Origin: Christensenellaceae bacterium
GTDB taxonomy: Bacteria > Bacillota > Clostridia > Christensenellales > UBA1750
Length of the DNA: 64,000 nucleotides
Assembly: GCA_031280685.1 (NCBI GenBank)
Contig: JAITGM010000041.1
Location: 35,411 to 99,410 of the forward strand
Direction of reading: 5' to 3'
The stretch's first letter is position 1, and each line of letters opens with the position of its first letter. Both the position numbers and the translations under genes were made by a program. This document shows positions 49,991 to 58,721 of the stretch, piece by piece. Under the pieces are notes generated by a model that ran no database searches, was not told the origin of the DNA, and saw only the letters and a program-made list of their open reading frames with translations.

Positions 49991-50117
49991 ACGGGAACGA
50001 CGGCGCGCTCGCTCCGCTCGCGCGCACAAGGGCCCGAGCTGCGCTCCGCGCAGCCGTCGGCCTTCGGCCGCCCCGGCGGCTGCGTCGCCGTCGGGCTCAC
50101 GAGGCCGTAACTCGAGC
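49991..50117 (-). repeat. Family R repeat, copy R5a (minus orientation)
   Basis: Constant tail at 50001-50025 (read on the minus strand), a weaker closing stem GCCCGA / TCGGGC (about 50032-50096), inner hairpins of the GCGCTCCGCGC and GGCCTTCGGCC type, and the GGCCTCGTGAGC flank. It faces R5b in opposite orientation. Confidence 0.7.
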
Positions 50118-50151
50118 CAGCTCGTTGCCAGGCTGCTTTCAGCGCGGGGGC

Positions 50152-50279
50152 TAGGCTCGCGACCCCGTGGGCCAAGCCGGAAGCAAAGCTTCCGGAGCGG
50201 GTGCGGCTTTGCCGCGCCCGTTAGCCACGCGAAGCGTGGCGCTTGGCCCGATGCGCGCGAGCGCAAGCGAGCGCGCCGG
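50152..50279 (+). repeat. Family R repeat, copy R5b
   Basis: Closing stem GGGCCAAGC (50169-50177) / GCTTGGCCC (50241-50249), interior hairpins CCGGAAGC / GCTTCCGG, GCGGC / GCCGC and GCCACGC / GCGTGGC, and the constant tail (GCGCGCGAGCGC ... AGCGAGCGCGCC) ending at about 50277. Together S2, R5a and R5b fill most of the 690-base gap before the DUF512 gene; 50280-50386 has no gene. Confidence 0.75.
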
Positions 50280-50386
50280 CTCTCCCCGTCCTTCGCAACC
50301 ATGGTTTCCACGCACACAGCACCCATGGCCTTGGTTCCTCCATGCAAAGCCGCAGCGAGCCGCAAAGCGCCTTTACAAACTCTTCA

Positions 50387-50415
50387 TTGACTAAGCCGCT
50401 GGAAGCGGCGATAAT
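50387..50415 (+). promoter_or_regulatory. Promoter of the DUF512-der-plsY operon
   Basis: TTGACT (50387-50392), 17 bases, GATAAT (50410-50415), about 42 bases before the first start codon. Confidence 0.7.
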
Positions 50416-50457
50416 AAAGGGACGATTTTTAGGCGTTAAGGTGGGTTTTAAGGCGAG

Positions 50458-51774
50458 ATGGGCTACGTCATTTCAGCGGTGCAAAGGGGTTCCCTGGCGG
50501 AGGCGCTAGGGCTGCAAGCGGGCGATGAACTGCTTTCCATCAATGGGGAGCCGCTTCTCGATCTCATCGACTACCAGTACCTGACCGCGGGCGAAAGGCT
50601 GAATCTGCTTTGCCGCAGGGGCGAAGAAGAAATTGAGTTCGACTGCGAAAAGGACGATTTCGAGGAGCTTGGCACCGAATTCGAAGGTGAAATGCTCAAG
50701 ACCCGGCTCTGCGTCAATCGCTGCGTGTTCTGCTTCGTCGATCAGCTACCGGGCGGCTGCCGCGAGAGCCTCCATGTTAAGGACGACGACTGGCGCCTTT
50801 CGCTGATGATGGGCAATTTTGTTACGATGAGCAACGTGAGCGAAAGCGAGCTAAAGCGCATCATCGCAAGGCGCGCTTCGCCCCTGTATATTTCCGTGCA
50901 CGCCACAAACCCTACGCTCAGGGCCTTTCTTCTGGGCAACGAGCGAGCTGGTGAGATCCTGCCCGCGCTGCGAAGGCTCAGGGACGCCGGGCTTGAATAC
51001 CACTTGCAGGCAGTGCTTTGCCCCGGCATCAACGATGGGGCGGAGCTTGAGCGCACGGTGGAGGAGCTTTATGCCCTGCGGCCGGCCGCGCTTTCGCTGG
51101 CGTTGGTGCCGGTGGGGCTGACGGGCCGGCGCGAGGGTCTGCCGGCGCTGCGGCCCTTCACGAAGGAGGAATGCGCCGCGATGACCGAGCGGGCCGCGGC
51201 CTGGCAGGCCCGCTTTTTAAAGGAGAGCGGCTCGAGATTCGTCTTCTTGGCCGACGAATTCTATTGCAAGGCCCAATTGCCCTTCCCGCCGCCCTCGAGC
51301 TACGAAGGCTACCCGCAGATCGAGAACGGCGTGGGGATGTTCGCCCAGATGAGCGAGGATTTTGACTATGGCTACGCGGAGGAACTGCGGTCGCCCAAGC
51401 GGCCCCGCGAGCTGATTTTGGCCTGCGGCATGGCCATAGAGGCCAAAATGCGCGCCTTTTTGGAAGCGCATCCCATTAAAAATGTGCGCGCGCGGGCCGT
51501 CGGCGTCGAAAACCGCTTCTTTGGCGGCGGCGTGGATGTAACCGGCCTTTTGACGGGACTCTGCCTGCGCGAAGGGCTGAAGGGCAGGCGGGCGGACGAG
51601 CTTCTATTAAGCTCGAGCATGTTCCGCGCGGGCAGCCATGTCTTTTTGGACGATTCCAGCGCCGAGGAGCTGTCTAAGGCGCTTTCCATGCCCATTCGCA
51701 TCTGCCAGCAAGGCGGCGAAGGGCTTTTAATGGGTCTTTGCGGCCTAGGAGGGGAAATAATCCATGCGCAATAA
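50458..51774 (+). CDS. DUF512 family radical-SAM-like Fe-S protein with PDZ domain
   Basis: 438 residues. The N-terminal 60 residues form a PDZ-like module (ISAVQRGSLAEALGLQAGDELLSINGEPL). CVNRCVFCFVDQLP gives the CxxxCxxC radical-SAM-type triad at about residue 84, followed by SMSNVSESELKRI-like and ISVHATNPTLRAFLLGN segments, and the C-terminal DUF512 domain with VTGLLTGLCL and DELLLSSSMFRAGSHVFLDD. Function is unknown, though the position directly before der and plsY is kept widely in Firmicutes. The start ATG has only a weak purine-rich site. Confidence 0.88.
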   Translation: MGYVISAVQRGSLAEALGLQAGDELLSINGEPLLDLIDYQYLTAGERLNLLCRRGEEEIEFDCEKDDFEELGTEFEGEMLKTRLCVNRCVFCFVDQLPGGCRESLHVKDDDWRLSLMMGNFVTMSNVSESELKRIIARRASPLYISVHATNPTLRAFLLGNERAGEILPALRRLRDAGLEYHLQAVLCPGINDGAELERTVEELYALRPAALSLALVPVGLTGRREGLPALRPFTKEECAAMTERAAAWQARFLKESGSRFVFLADEFYCKAQLPFPPPSSYEGYPQIENGVGMFAQMSEDFDYGYAEELRSPKRPRELILACGMAIEAKMRAFLEAHPIKNVRARAVGVENRFFGGGVDVTGLLTGLCLREGLKGRRADELLLSSSMFRAGSHVFLDDSSAEELSKALSMPIRICQQGGEGLLMGLCGLGGEIIHAQ

Positions 51775-53098
51775 GCCGATCGTGGCCGTGGTAGGCAGGC
51801 CGAACGTGGGCAAGTCCACATTCTTTAACAAGATGGCTGGGGCGAGAATCGCCATCGTGGAGGACACGCCCGGCGTGACGAGGGATCGGGTCTATGCCGA
51901 CGTGAGCTGGCAGAACGACAGCTTTACCCTGGTCGATACCGGCGGCATCGACCCCTTTTCGACCGATCCTCTGCTCACGCAAATGCGCGAGCAGGCGGCG
52001 GTCGCCATCGAAACCGCGGACGCGATCCTGTTCTTCGTCGATGGAAGAGAGGGCATCGTCGGCGCCGACCACGAGGTCGCCTCGCTGCTTAGGCGCGCCA
52101 AAAAGCCGGTTCTGCTGGTGGTCAACAAGATCGACTCCCCCATGGCCGAGGCCGAAAAGCTCGACTTTTACGCCCTGGGCATCGGCGAGCCGATGACGAT
52201 CTCCTCGGTGAACCTGCTGGGCATCGGCGATCTGCTTGAGGAGCTTTGCAAGCTGCTTCCAAAATGGGACGAAGGCGAGGAAGAAGGCGAGGAACCGGTC
52301 AAAATCGCGGTGGTGGGCAAGCCCAATGTGGGCAAGTCCTCGCTGGTCAACACCATCCTGGGCGAAAGCCGCGTCATGGTTTCAGACATTGCGGGCACCA
52401 CGAGGGACGCGATCGACAGCCCTTTTGAGGCGGACGGGAAGCACTACACCATCATCGACACGGCGGGCATCCGGCGGAAGGCCAAAATCGAAGATAGGAG
52501 CCTGGAACGATACTCCGTCATCCGCGCGCTGGGCGCCATCCGCCGCTGCGACGTGGCCCTGGTGCTGCTCAACGCGCAGGATGGCGTGACCGAGCAGGAC
52601 CAGCGCGTGGCCGGCTACGTGCGCGAGGAGGGCAAGGCCTGCGTGGTGGTGGTCAACAAGTGGGATTTGATCGAGAAGGAGACCGGCACGCTGGAAGCCT
52701 ACTCAAAGGCCCTTCGGAACGAGCTGAAGTTCCTTGATTACGCCAAGATCGCCTTCATCAGCGCCAAGACCGGCCAACGGGTAGGGCGACTCATGCCCTT
52801 GGTGGATGAAGCCTACGAAAACGCGGCGCGCCGCATCCCCACGGGCGTGCTCAACGACGCCCTGCACGAGGCGATCACCGTGACCCCACCCCCCTCGGAT
52901 CGGGGGCGGCGCCTGCGCATCTATTACGCCACCCAGGTTTCGACCAAGCCGCCGTCCTTCGTGCTCTTCGTCAACAGCAAGGAGCTCTTCCACTACTCCT
53001 ACGAGCGCTACATCGAAAACCACTTCCGCAAGAGCTTCCTTCTCGAGGGCACGCCGATCCGCATCCTCGTGCGCGAGCGCGGTGAAAAGGAGGATTGA
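51764..53098 (+). CDS. der: Ribosome-assembly GTPase Der (EngA)
   Basis: 444 residues with two GTPase domains in tandem, needed for 50S assembly. Domain 1: GRPNVGKSTFFNKM (G1), DTPGVTRDR, DTGG, NKID. Domain 2: GKPNVGKSSLVNTI, DIAGTTRDAID, DTAG, NKWD. A C-terminal KH-like domain ends FLLEGTPIRILVRERG. All G motifs are intact. The start overlaps the DUF512 gene by 11 bases and has AGGAGGGG just upstream; plsY begins four bases after its stop. Confidence 0.98.
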   Translation: MRNKPIVAVVGRPNVGKSTFFNKMAGARIAIVEDTPGVTRDRVYADVSWQNDSFTLVDTGGIDPFSTDPLLTQMREQAAVAIETADAILFFVDGREGIVGADHEVASLLRRAKKPVLLVVNKIDSPMAEAEKLDFYALGIGEPMTISSVNLLGIGDLLEELCKLLPKWDEGEEEGEEPVKIAVVGKPNVGKSSLVNTILGESRVMVSDIAGTTRDAIDSPFEADGKHYTIIDTAGIRRKAKIEDRSLERYSVIRALGAIRRCDVALVLLNAQDGVTEQDQRVAGYVREEGKACVVVVNKWDLIEKETGTLEAYSKALRNELKFLDYAKIAFISAKTGQRVGRLMPLVDEAYENAARRIPTGVLNDALHEAITVTPPPSDRGRRLRIYYATQVSTKPPSFVLFVNSKELFHYSYERYIENHFRKSFLLEGTPIRILVRERGEKED

Positions 53099-53101
53099 GG
53101 C

Positions 53102-53737
53102 ATGGACTGGCTAAAGATACTCCTCATCCTGGGCGCGGGCTATGCCCTGGGCAACTTCTCGGCGGGCATCCTGATCTCAAACCGGCTCGCCCACATCGAC
53201 ATTCGCGATCACGGCTCAAAGAGCACCGGCGCCACGAACATCTTCCGGGTTTTGGGCGCAAAGGCCAGCGTTTTAACGCTTTTGGGCGATGCGCTCAAGA
53301 GCGCCCTGGCCGCGCTGATCGGGCTTTGGCTCCTGGGGCCAATCGGCAGCTACATCGGCGGCGTCGCGGCGATTTTGGGGCATCTTTGGCCCGTCGCCTA
53401 TGGCTTTAAGGGCGGCAAGGGCGTGGCCTCGGCACTTGGCGTAGCGCTTGTGGTCAATCCCGCCGTGGCGCTCGTCATGCTCGCGGCCGCCCTGGCGATG
53501 ATCTTCGCCATCCGCGTAGTTTCCATCGCTTCGTTGTGCATCATGCTGGTTTATTCTGGCTATTTCCTCCTCTTCCACTGGGGAGACTGGCCGCTGTGCC
53601 TATATGCCCTCTTGCTGACGAGCCTGGTCTTCGTGGCGCACCGAAGCAACCTCAGGCGCATCGCGGACGGCAGCGAGTGGAAAAACCGGCTCGACTTTTC
53701 AAAGGCCTTTAGGCGAAAAAAGCGCAATTTAAAGTGA
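53102..53737 (+). CDS. plsY: Glycerol-3-phosphate acyltransferase PlsY
   Basis: Membrane enzyme that acylates glycerol-3-phosphate from acyl-phosphate, the first step of phospholipid synthesis. 211 residues, about five membrane helices. Motif 1 GNFSAGILISNRL then HGSKSTGATNIFRVLG (motif 1-2), and YGFKGGKGVASALGV (motif 2) and VVSIASL (motif 3) are all present. AAAGGAGG precedes ATG 53102. Last gene of the operon; a double hairpin follows. Confidence 0.96.
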   Translation: MDWLKILLILGAGYALGNFSAGILISNRLAHIDIRDHGSKSTGATNIFRVLGAKASVLTLLGDALKSALAALIGLWLLGPIGSYIGGVAAILGHLWPVAYGFKGGKGVASALGVALVVNPAVALVMLAAALAMIFAIRVVSIASLCIMLVYSGYFLLFHWGDWPLCLYALLLTSLVFVAHRSNLRRIADGSEWKNRLDFSKAFRRKKRNLK

Positions 53738-53744
53738 CTTAATA

Positions 53745-53860
53745 AATTCCGTTTTAAGGGGGAAGGGCGCTGAGGCCCTTTCCCCCTTAAAACGGAATTA
53801 CGCCCGCCCACCCACCCCAAAGCCGGGCCTTCGGCCCGGCGTGTGGGTGGGTGGGCGGGC
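53745..53860. terminator. Double long hairpin between convergent plsY and TIM-barrel genes
   Basis: First stem: AATTCC...GGGC (53745-53768) with its inverse (53775-53799), 24 pairs with a single one-base bulge. Second: GCCCGCCCACCCAC (53802-53815) with GTGGGTGGGCGGGC (53847-53860), enclosing GCCGGGCC / GGCCCGGC (53822-53840). Likely a bidirectional transcript end; T runs are absent. Confidence 0.7.
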
Positions 53861-53862
53861 CC

Positions 53863-54762
53863 TCATTTGGCGTTCCTTGTTTCGTTTCTTCCGGCCACGA
53901 GGTTCCTGCCCACGCCGTGCATGAGGCAATAGCTTTCGCTTGCGTTGCCCGGCCCAAAGGCGGCCGGGAACTGATCCGCCTCGAGCGAAAAGCTACCTTC
54001 GTACTTGGCCTGCTTCAAGGCCTTCAGGAATTTTGGCCAATCCACCTTGCCCAGGCCGGGCAGCAGGTGCTGGTCGTGCCTGCCGTCGTTATCCTGCGCG
54101 TGGAGGATCTTCAGCCGCTTGCCGAGCTTGAGCGCAAAGGCCTGCGGCTTCACGCCCAGCATGAGCGCGTGGCCGGTATCCAGGCAGGCTGCGAAGCGGG
54201 GACCTTTTTCGTTCAGCGCGTCGATCAGGCGGTTAAGCTCGGCCGGCAGGGAACCCGGCGCCTCGCCGATCTCGCCATCTTCGCCGTAAGTAAAGAGGTT
54301 TTCGAGCGCAAGCACGACGCCATGGGCCTCAAGGCAGGGAATCAGGCCGCCAAAGAGCCGTAAATTCAGTTCGAAAGCCTCTTCGCGCATGGTTTCGGGA
54401 CGATACTCCCTTGGCTTTGCAGGGTGCACCGCCATATAAGGCGCGCCGAGCAGGGCGCTAGCCCAAATCGCGCGCCGCTGCAGCTCGAGCCTGGCCTCAT
54501 CCTGCCCATCGCCCCGGTAGAGGGGAAAGGGCGCGTGCGTCTGGCCTATGGGCAGGCCCATCCGGCCGCAAAGCGCACGCAGGCCGGAGAAATAAGCCAA
54601 AAACGCCTTTTCGGGCAGCAGGAGCGGGTTTGGGCGCCTCGCCTTTCCGTAATGGAAGAAGGCGAAATCCGCCGCGTCAAAGCCAGCCGCGCGGACGCGG
54701 CGCAGCGCCTCCTCGTCGCCAAAGGCGCGGGATAAAAAGTCGGTCTGGGTCGAAAGCAACAT
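53863..54762 (-). CDS. Sugar phosphate isomerase/epimerase-like TIM-barrel protein
   Basis: 299 residues of the xylose-isomerase-like (AP endonuclease 2) fold: LLSTQTDFLSRAFGDEEALRRV, YMAVHPAKPREY, VVLALENLFTY with a likely metal-ligand Glu, RFAACLDTGHALML (Asp, His), LKILHAQDNDGRHDQHLLPGLGKVDW and SFSLEAD. The ligands for a divalent metal are complete. Substrate not assignable. ATG at 54762 lies ten bases after the ychF stop with a weak AAAGG, so translation probably follows ychF. Confidence 0.85.
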   Translation of the reverse strand: MLLSTQTDFLSRAFGDEEALRRVRAAGFDAADFAFFHYGKARRPNPLLLPEKAFLAYFSGLRALCGRMGLPIGQTHAPFPLYRGDGQDEARLELQRRAIWASALLGAPYMAVHPAKPREYRPETMREEAFELNLRLFGGLIPCLEAHGVVLALENLFTYGEDGEIGEAPGSLPAELNRLIDALNEKGPRFAACLDTGHALMLGVKPQAFALKLGKRLKILHAQDNDGRHDQHLLPGLGKVDWPKFLKALKQAKYEGSFSLEADQFPAAFGPGNASESYCLMHGVGRNLVAGRNETRNAK

Positions 54763-54772
54763 GGCCCTTTGC

Positions 54773-55864
54773 CTACACGTTGAAGCGGAAGAGCACCACG
54801 TCGCCATCCTGCACGATGTACTCCTTGCCCTCGGAGCGCACCAGGCCCTTTTCCTTGCAGGCCGCCATCGAGCCATGGGCGATTAAATCGTCGTAGCGCA
54901 CGATTTCCGCGCGGATGAAGCCGCGTTCAAAGTCCGAATGGATTTTTCCAGCCGCCTGCGGGGCCGTCATGCCGCGCTGAATCGTCCAGGCCCGGCTTTC
55001 CTTTGGCCCTGCGGTCAGGTACGAAATCAGGCCGAGCAGGGCGTAGCTTTGGGTGATGAGCCGGTCAAGCCCCGGCGCTTCAAGCCCGAGGGTCTGCAAA
55101 AACTCGAGCCTTTCCTCGTCACTGAGTTCTGAAAGCTCCTCCTCCACCCGTGCGCTGATGACCAAAACGCCCGCGTTTTCGGCCTTCGCGGCGGCGCGCA
55201 GCTTCGCCACCATCTCGTTTTCTTCCCTGCCAAGCTCGCCTTCCGCAATGTTGGCGGCATAGAGCACGGGCTTGGTCGTCAGCAGAAAAAACCCTTGGGC
55301 GATCGCCCTTTCTTCCTCGCTCAGGGGCACGCTACGAGCCGGCAGGCCCTTGTTTAACGCTTCCAATATCCTTTCGGCCACATCGGCCTCCGCCTTGGCC
55401 GCGGCATCGCCCGCCTGGCCCGCCTTTCTGCTCCTGGCTGCCCTGCGCTCGATGGATTCGATATCGGCATAGATCAGCTCCAGGTTGATGGTTTCCATAT
55501 CGCGGAGCGGATCGATCGAGCCTTCGACGTGGGTGATGTTTTCATCCTCAAAGCAGCGCACGACGTGCACGATGGCGTCCACCTCGCGGATGTGCGAAAG
55601 GAACTTGTTCCCAAGCCCTTCGCCCTTGCTCGCGCCGCGCACCAGCCCCGCGATATCAACGAATTCGATGGTCGCCGGGGTGGTTTTCGCGGAATCGTAA
55701 AGCCGCGTCAGGACGGCCAGGCGCTCATCCGGCACGGGCACGATGCCGGCATTGGGCTCGATGGTGCAAAAGGGGTAATTCGCCGCCTGCGCGCCTGCCT
55801 TGGTCAGCGCGTTGAACAGCGTGCTCTTCCCCACGTTGGGCAGGCCCACAACTCCTAATTTCAT
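54773..55864 (-). CDS. ychF: Redox-regulated ATPase YchF (Obg family)
   Basis: 363 residues. G1 [31 protein letters not shown]3 [20 protein letters not shown], the NxxE-type G4 found in place of NKxD (NIAEGE region) that gives ATP preference, and a C-terminal TGS domain ending [17 protein letters not shown]. It is a universally kept ribosome-associated protein. ATG 55864 has AGGTGA ahead. Promoter listed separately; the TIM-barrel gene follows on the same strand. Confidence 0.97.
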   Translation of the reverse strand: MKLGVVGLPNVGKSTLFNALTKAGAQAANYPFCTIEPNAGIVPVPDERLAVLTRLYDSAKTTPATIEFVDIAGLVRGASKGEGLGNKFLSHIREVDAIVHVVRCFEDENITHVEGSIDPLRDMETINLELIYADIESIERRAARSRKAGQAGDAAAKAEADVAERILEALNKGLPARSVPLSEEERAIAQGFFLLTTKPVLYAANIAEGELGREENEMVAKLRAAAKAENAGVLVISARVEEELSELSDEERLEFLQTLGLEAPGLDRLITQSYALLGLISYLTAGPKESRAWTIQRGMTAPQAAGKIHSDFERGFIRAEIVRYDDLIAHGSMAACKEKGLVRSEGKEYIVQDGDVVLFRFNV

Positions 55865-55888
55865 GGCTGTTTTTTCACCTCACGGCCT

Positions 55889-55917
55889 ATTATAGCCCGC
55901 AAAACCGGTGCTGGCAA
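55889..55917 (-). promoter_or_regulatory. Promoter of ychF
   Basis: Minus strand TTGCCA (55912-55917), 17 bases, perfect TATAAT (55889-55894). Confidence 0.8.
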
Positions 55918-55996
55918 GCTTTGGGCACGGCCGCGAAGGCCTTTTCCGCGAAGGCGGGTGCCCCTTACAGTAAGAAGAAGAGGGCAATTAACGCAG

Positions 55997-56120
55997 TCGG
56001 CTCGGCTCGCGGCCCCGGGGGCCAGCCGGCAGCGAAGCTGCCGCTGCCGCGCAGCGGCAGGCCGCGCGTAACGCGGCGCTGGCCCTTTGGCGCGCGAGCG
56101 GAGCGAGCGCGCCCCGTTCT
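55997..56120 (+). repeat. Family R repeat, copy R6
   Basis: Closing stem GGGCCAGC (56019-56026) / GCTGGCCC (56078-56085), interior hairpins CGGCAGCGAAGCTGCCG, CTGCCGCGCAGCGGCAG and GCCGCGCGTAACGCGGC, constant tail at 56089-56113. It lies between divergent ychF and ruvC, upstream of both promoters. Confidence 0.82.
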
Positions 56121-56164
56121 CGTTGGGTTTTCTTCAGCTAGGTAGTGTTTCACGAAGCAATAAT

Positions 56165-56287
56165 AACCCTTCGACCTACCCCTGATGGGGTGCGGGGAAG
56201 TTGCTTCCCCGCTTGGGGGCGCGCTCCGCGCGCCCCCAAGCCGTCGCAGGCGGCGCAACCCCGGGCGGCTTCGCCGCCCGGGGTTGC
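56165..56287 (-). repeat. Family S element, copy S3 (minus orientation) with extra hairpins
   Basis: Read on the minus strand: GCAACCCCGGGCGGC hairpin (15 bp, 56255-56287), CTTGGGGGCGCGC hairpin (13 bp, 56212-56240), then GCGGGGAAG / CTTCCCCGC (56192-56212) and the tail ACCCCATCAGGGGTAGG. Three perfect stems in a row. 56288-56445 shows no confident gene. Confidence 0.65.
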
Positions 56288-56445
56288 AAAAAGATGATAG
56301 AGCGGCAGGCGGCGTTAAAGGCCCGCGTTTACGAGGGGCTAACGGCTCCGCCCGTGCCTTTTGCGGAGGGCTACGAGCGATGGGGCGTAGCGGATGCCGC
56401 CGCATAGCCGGCGGCGCAGCATAGCGCAATCCGCAAGGAGGAAAG

Positions 56446-56474
56446 TTGCTTTTCGGGGGCGGCTGTGGTTTAAT
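56446..56474 (+). promoter_or_regulatory. Promoter of the ruvCAB-queA operon
   Basis: TTGCTT (56446-56451), 17 bases, TTTAAT (56469-56474), about 44 bases before the ruvC start. Confidence 0.6.
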
Positions 56475-56517
56475 CTCATTAGCGGTCAATCGCTTTGGGG
56501 CTGAAAGGGGCGGTTTG

Positions 56518-57009
56518 GTGATCGTTTTGGGTGTGGATCCGGGCCTTGCGACGATGGGTTACGGCGTGATCTCCTACGATGGGGTGAAATGCTCCGCGCT
56601 CGACTACGGCGCGCTGATCACCCCCGCGGGGATGCCGCTGCCGGAACGGCTTTTGAGCCTGTATGACGGCATCGCCGAGCTTTGCCAGCGCTTTGAGCCC
56701 GACGATATCTCGATGGAGGAGCTGTTCTTTTCAAAGAACGTCACCACGGCCATCGCCGTGGGTGAAGCGCGGGGCGCCGCGATGGCGGCGATGCGCAAGC
56801 ACACGGCCAATCTTTTTGAATATACGCCGATGCAGATCAAGCAGGCGGTGGCGGGCTATGGCAAGGCCGATAAAAAGCAAATGCAGCAAATGGTAAAGAT
56901 GCTGCTGAGCCTGCGCGAAATTCCAAGGCCCGATGACGCCGCGGACGCGCTCGCTGCCGCCATTTGCCACGCGCACTCCTCAAGAATGCGCCACAACTTT
57001 AAGATTTAG
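56518..57009 (+). CDS. ruvC: Holliday junction resolvase RuvC
   Basis: 163 residues, RNase-H fold endonuclease that cuts four-way junctions. Acidic site: Asp in LGVDPGLATMGYG, Glu in SMEELFF, and the Asp pair in PRPDDAADALAAAICHAH. YTPMQIKQAVAGYGKADKKQMQQMV is the usual DNA-contact helix. The start is a GTG at 56518, seven bases after AAGGGG; upstream in-frame codons overlap the promoter. First gene of the ruv operon. Confidence 0.96.
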   Translation: MIVLGVDPGLATMGYGVISYDGVKCSALDYGALITPAGMPLPERLLSLYDGIAELCQRFEPDDISMEELFFSKNVTTAIAVGEARGAAMAAMRKHTANLFEYTPMQIKQAVAGYGKADKKQMQQMVKMLLSLREIPRPDDAADALAAAICHAHSSRMRHNFKI

Positions 57010-57020
57010 GGGTTTTTGTG

Positions 57021-57626
57021 ATGTTTGCGTATTTAAACGGCAAGGTCGCCGAGCTTTCAACCGATTCCCTCGTGCTGGATGTGGGCGGCGTGGGCTTTCA
57101 GCTCTTTTGCACCGTCGCCGCGCTGCAGGAGGCGAAGATGGGCGAAACGCTGAAGCTGCGCACGCGGCTCAACATCAGGGAAGACAATTGGGAGATTTTC
57201 GGCTTCCTCACCCGCGAAGAGCTCATGATGTTCGACAAGCTCGTGGCGGTTTCTGGCGTGGGGCCCAAGACTGCCATGGGCCTGCTTTCGGCCATCGGGG
57301 TGCAGGATCTGGCCCTGGCCGTGGTCACGGGGGATGTCAAGACCATCCGCCGCGCGCCCGGCATCGGCCTGAAAACCGCCCAAAGGCTACTCTTGGAGCT
57401 GAAGGACAAGGTCAGCGACGAGGAGCTCGTGGGCTTTTCGCCCGCCGGCGAAAGGGCGGTGCCTCTCGCCGCGCCCGGCCCGGTGCAGGACGCGATCGAG
57501 GGCCTGATGGGCTTTGGCTATTCCTCGGCCGAAGCTGCCGCGGCCGTGGCCGCCGTAAATGCGGAAGACGCCCCCGCGCCGGAGCTCATTCGCCTGGCGC
57601 TGCGTTCGATGGCGCGCATGAAGTGA
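57021..57626 (+). CDS. ruvA: Holliday junction branch migration protein RuvA
   Basis: 201 residues binding the junction and loading RuvB. Domain [21 protein letters not shown] with GVGFQLFC, two HhH motifs ([31 protein letters not shown]) and the C-terminal UBA-like domain that contacts RuvB ([19 protein letters not shown]). ATG 57021 is eight bases after AGGGG; the GTG at 57018 directly before it is less well placed. Twelve bases after ruvC. Confidence 0.97.
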   Translation: MFAYLNGKVAELSTDSLVLDVGGVGFQLFCTVAALQEAKMGETLKLRTRLNIREDNWEIFGFLTREELMMFDKLVAVSGVGPKTAMGLLSAIGVQDLALAVVTGDVKTIRRAPGIGLKTAQRLLLELKDKVSDEELVGFSPAGERAVPLAAPGPVQDAIEGLMGFGYSSAEAAAAVAAVNAEDAPAPELIRLALRSMARMK

Positions 57627-57642
57627 AAGGGGGTGGCTGAAG

Positions 57643-58701
57643 ATGGAGTTAAACGAGCGAATGACGGGCACAGGCTTTACCCCGGGGCAGGATGAGGGCG
57701 AAAACAGCCTGCGCCCCAAGGCGCTTGCGCAGTATATCGGCCAAAAGACCGTGAAGGATACCCTCTCGATCTATATGCAGGCGGCCTCGATGCGGCGCGA
57801 GCCTCTCGACCACATGCTGCTCTACGGCCCGCCCGGCCTTGGCAAGACCACCCTGGCCGGCATCGTCGCGGCCGAGATGGGCACGCAGTTCCGCATCACC
57901 TCGGGCCCCGCCATCGAAAGGCCTGGCGACCTGGCCTCGATCCTGACCAACCTCAACGATGGCGACATTCTCTTTGTGGATGAGATCCACAGGCTCTCCC
58001 GCGCGGTCGAAGAGGTGCTCTACCCCGCGATGGAGGACTATGCGCTCGACATCATGCTGGGCAAGGGGCCCTCGGCGCGCAGCATGCGCCTGAGCCTGCC
58101 CAAGTTCACGCTCATCGGCGCGACCACGCGCATCGGGATGCTCTCAAACCCTCTGCGCGACCGCTTCGGCATCATTTTTCGCCTGGAAATGTACGCGCCC
58201 GAGGAGCTTTCGACCATCGTGCGGCAATCGGCCGCGATCTTGAACATCTCCATCGAACCCGGCGGCGCGCTTGAGATCGGCAAGCGCTCGCGCGGCACCC
58301 CACGCATCGCCAACAGAATGCTGCGCCGCGTGCGGGACTTCGCCGTGGTGCGCGCGGGCGGCGTGATCACCGAGGAGGTGGCGCGCGAAGGCTTAAATAT
58401 GCTCAACGTAGACGCCCTTGGTCTTGATCATATCGACCGAATGGTCTTGCGCGCCATGATCGAAAAGTTCGGCGGCGGGCCCGTGGGGCTGGATACCCTC
58501 GCGGCCGCTACGGGCGAGGATTCGGGCACCATTGAGGATGTTTACGAGCCCTATCTTCTGCAGCTGGGCTTCATCATGCGCACGCCGCGCGGCAGGGTCG
58601 CTACGCGGCTTGGCTATCGCCATCTGGGCGCGGAGCCGCCCTCCGGCGCGCTCAGCGCCGAGCAGATCGGCATGGACGGCCTGGACGAACCCGGCCAATA
58701 A
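57643..58701 (+). CDS. ruvB: Holliday junction branch migration ATPase RuvB
   Basis: 352-residue AAA+ motor. Walker [10 protein letters not shown], Walker [13 protein letters not shown], sensor [21 protein letters not shown] with the arginine finger, and the C-terminal winged helix ([20 protein letters not shown]). N-terminal [13 protein letters not shown] is typical. AAAGGGGG lies ahead of ATG 57643. Order ruvC-ruvA-ruvB-queA is the standard Firmicute arrangement. Confidence 0.98.
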   Translation: MELNERMTGTGFTPGQDEGENSLRPKALAQYIGQKTVKDTLSIYMQAASMRREPLDHMLLYGPPGLGKTTLAGIVAAEMGTQFRITSGPAIERPGDLASILTNLNDGDILFVDEIHRLSRAVEEVLYPAMEDYALDIMLGKGPSARSMRLSLPKFTLIGATTRIGMLSNPLRDRFGIIFRLEMYAPEELSTIVRQSAAILNISIEPGGALEIGKRSRGTPRIANRMLRRVRDFAVVRAGGVITEEVAREGLNMLNVDALGLDHIDRMVLRAMIEKFGGGPVGLDTLAAATGEDSGTIEDVYEPYLLQLGFIMRTPRGRVATRLGYRHLGAEPPSGALSAEQIGMDGLDEPGQ

Positions 58702-58721
58702 CGAAAAAGAGGGAAAAGAGC

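Noticed and set aside
49769..50457. Possible tRNA or structured RNA gene in the 690-base gap
   Set aside because: The structure is explained by S2, R5a and R5b repeats; no cloverleaf, TTCGA arm or CCA end was found. No tRNA or rRNA was recognised anywhere in the window.
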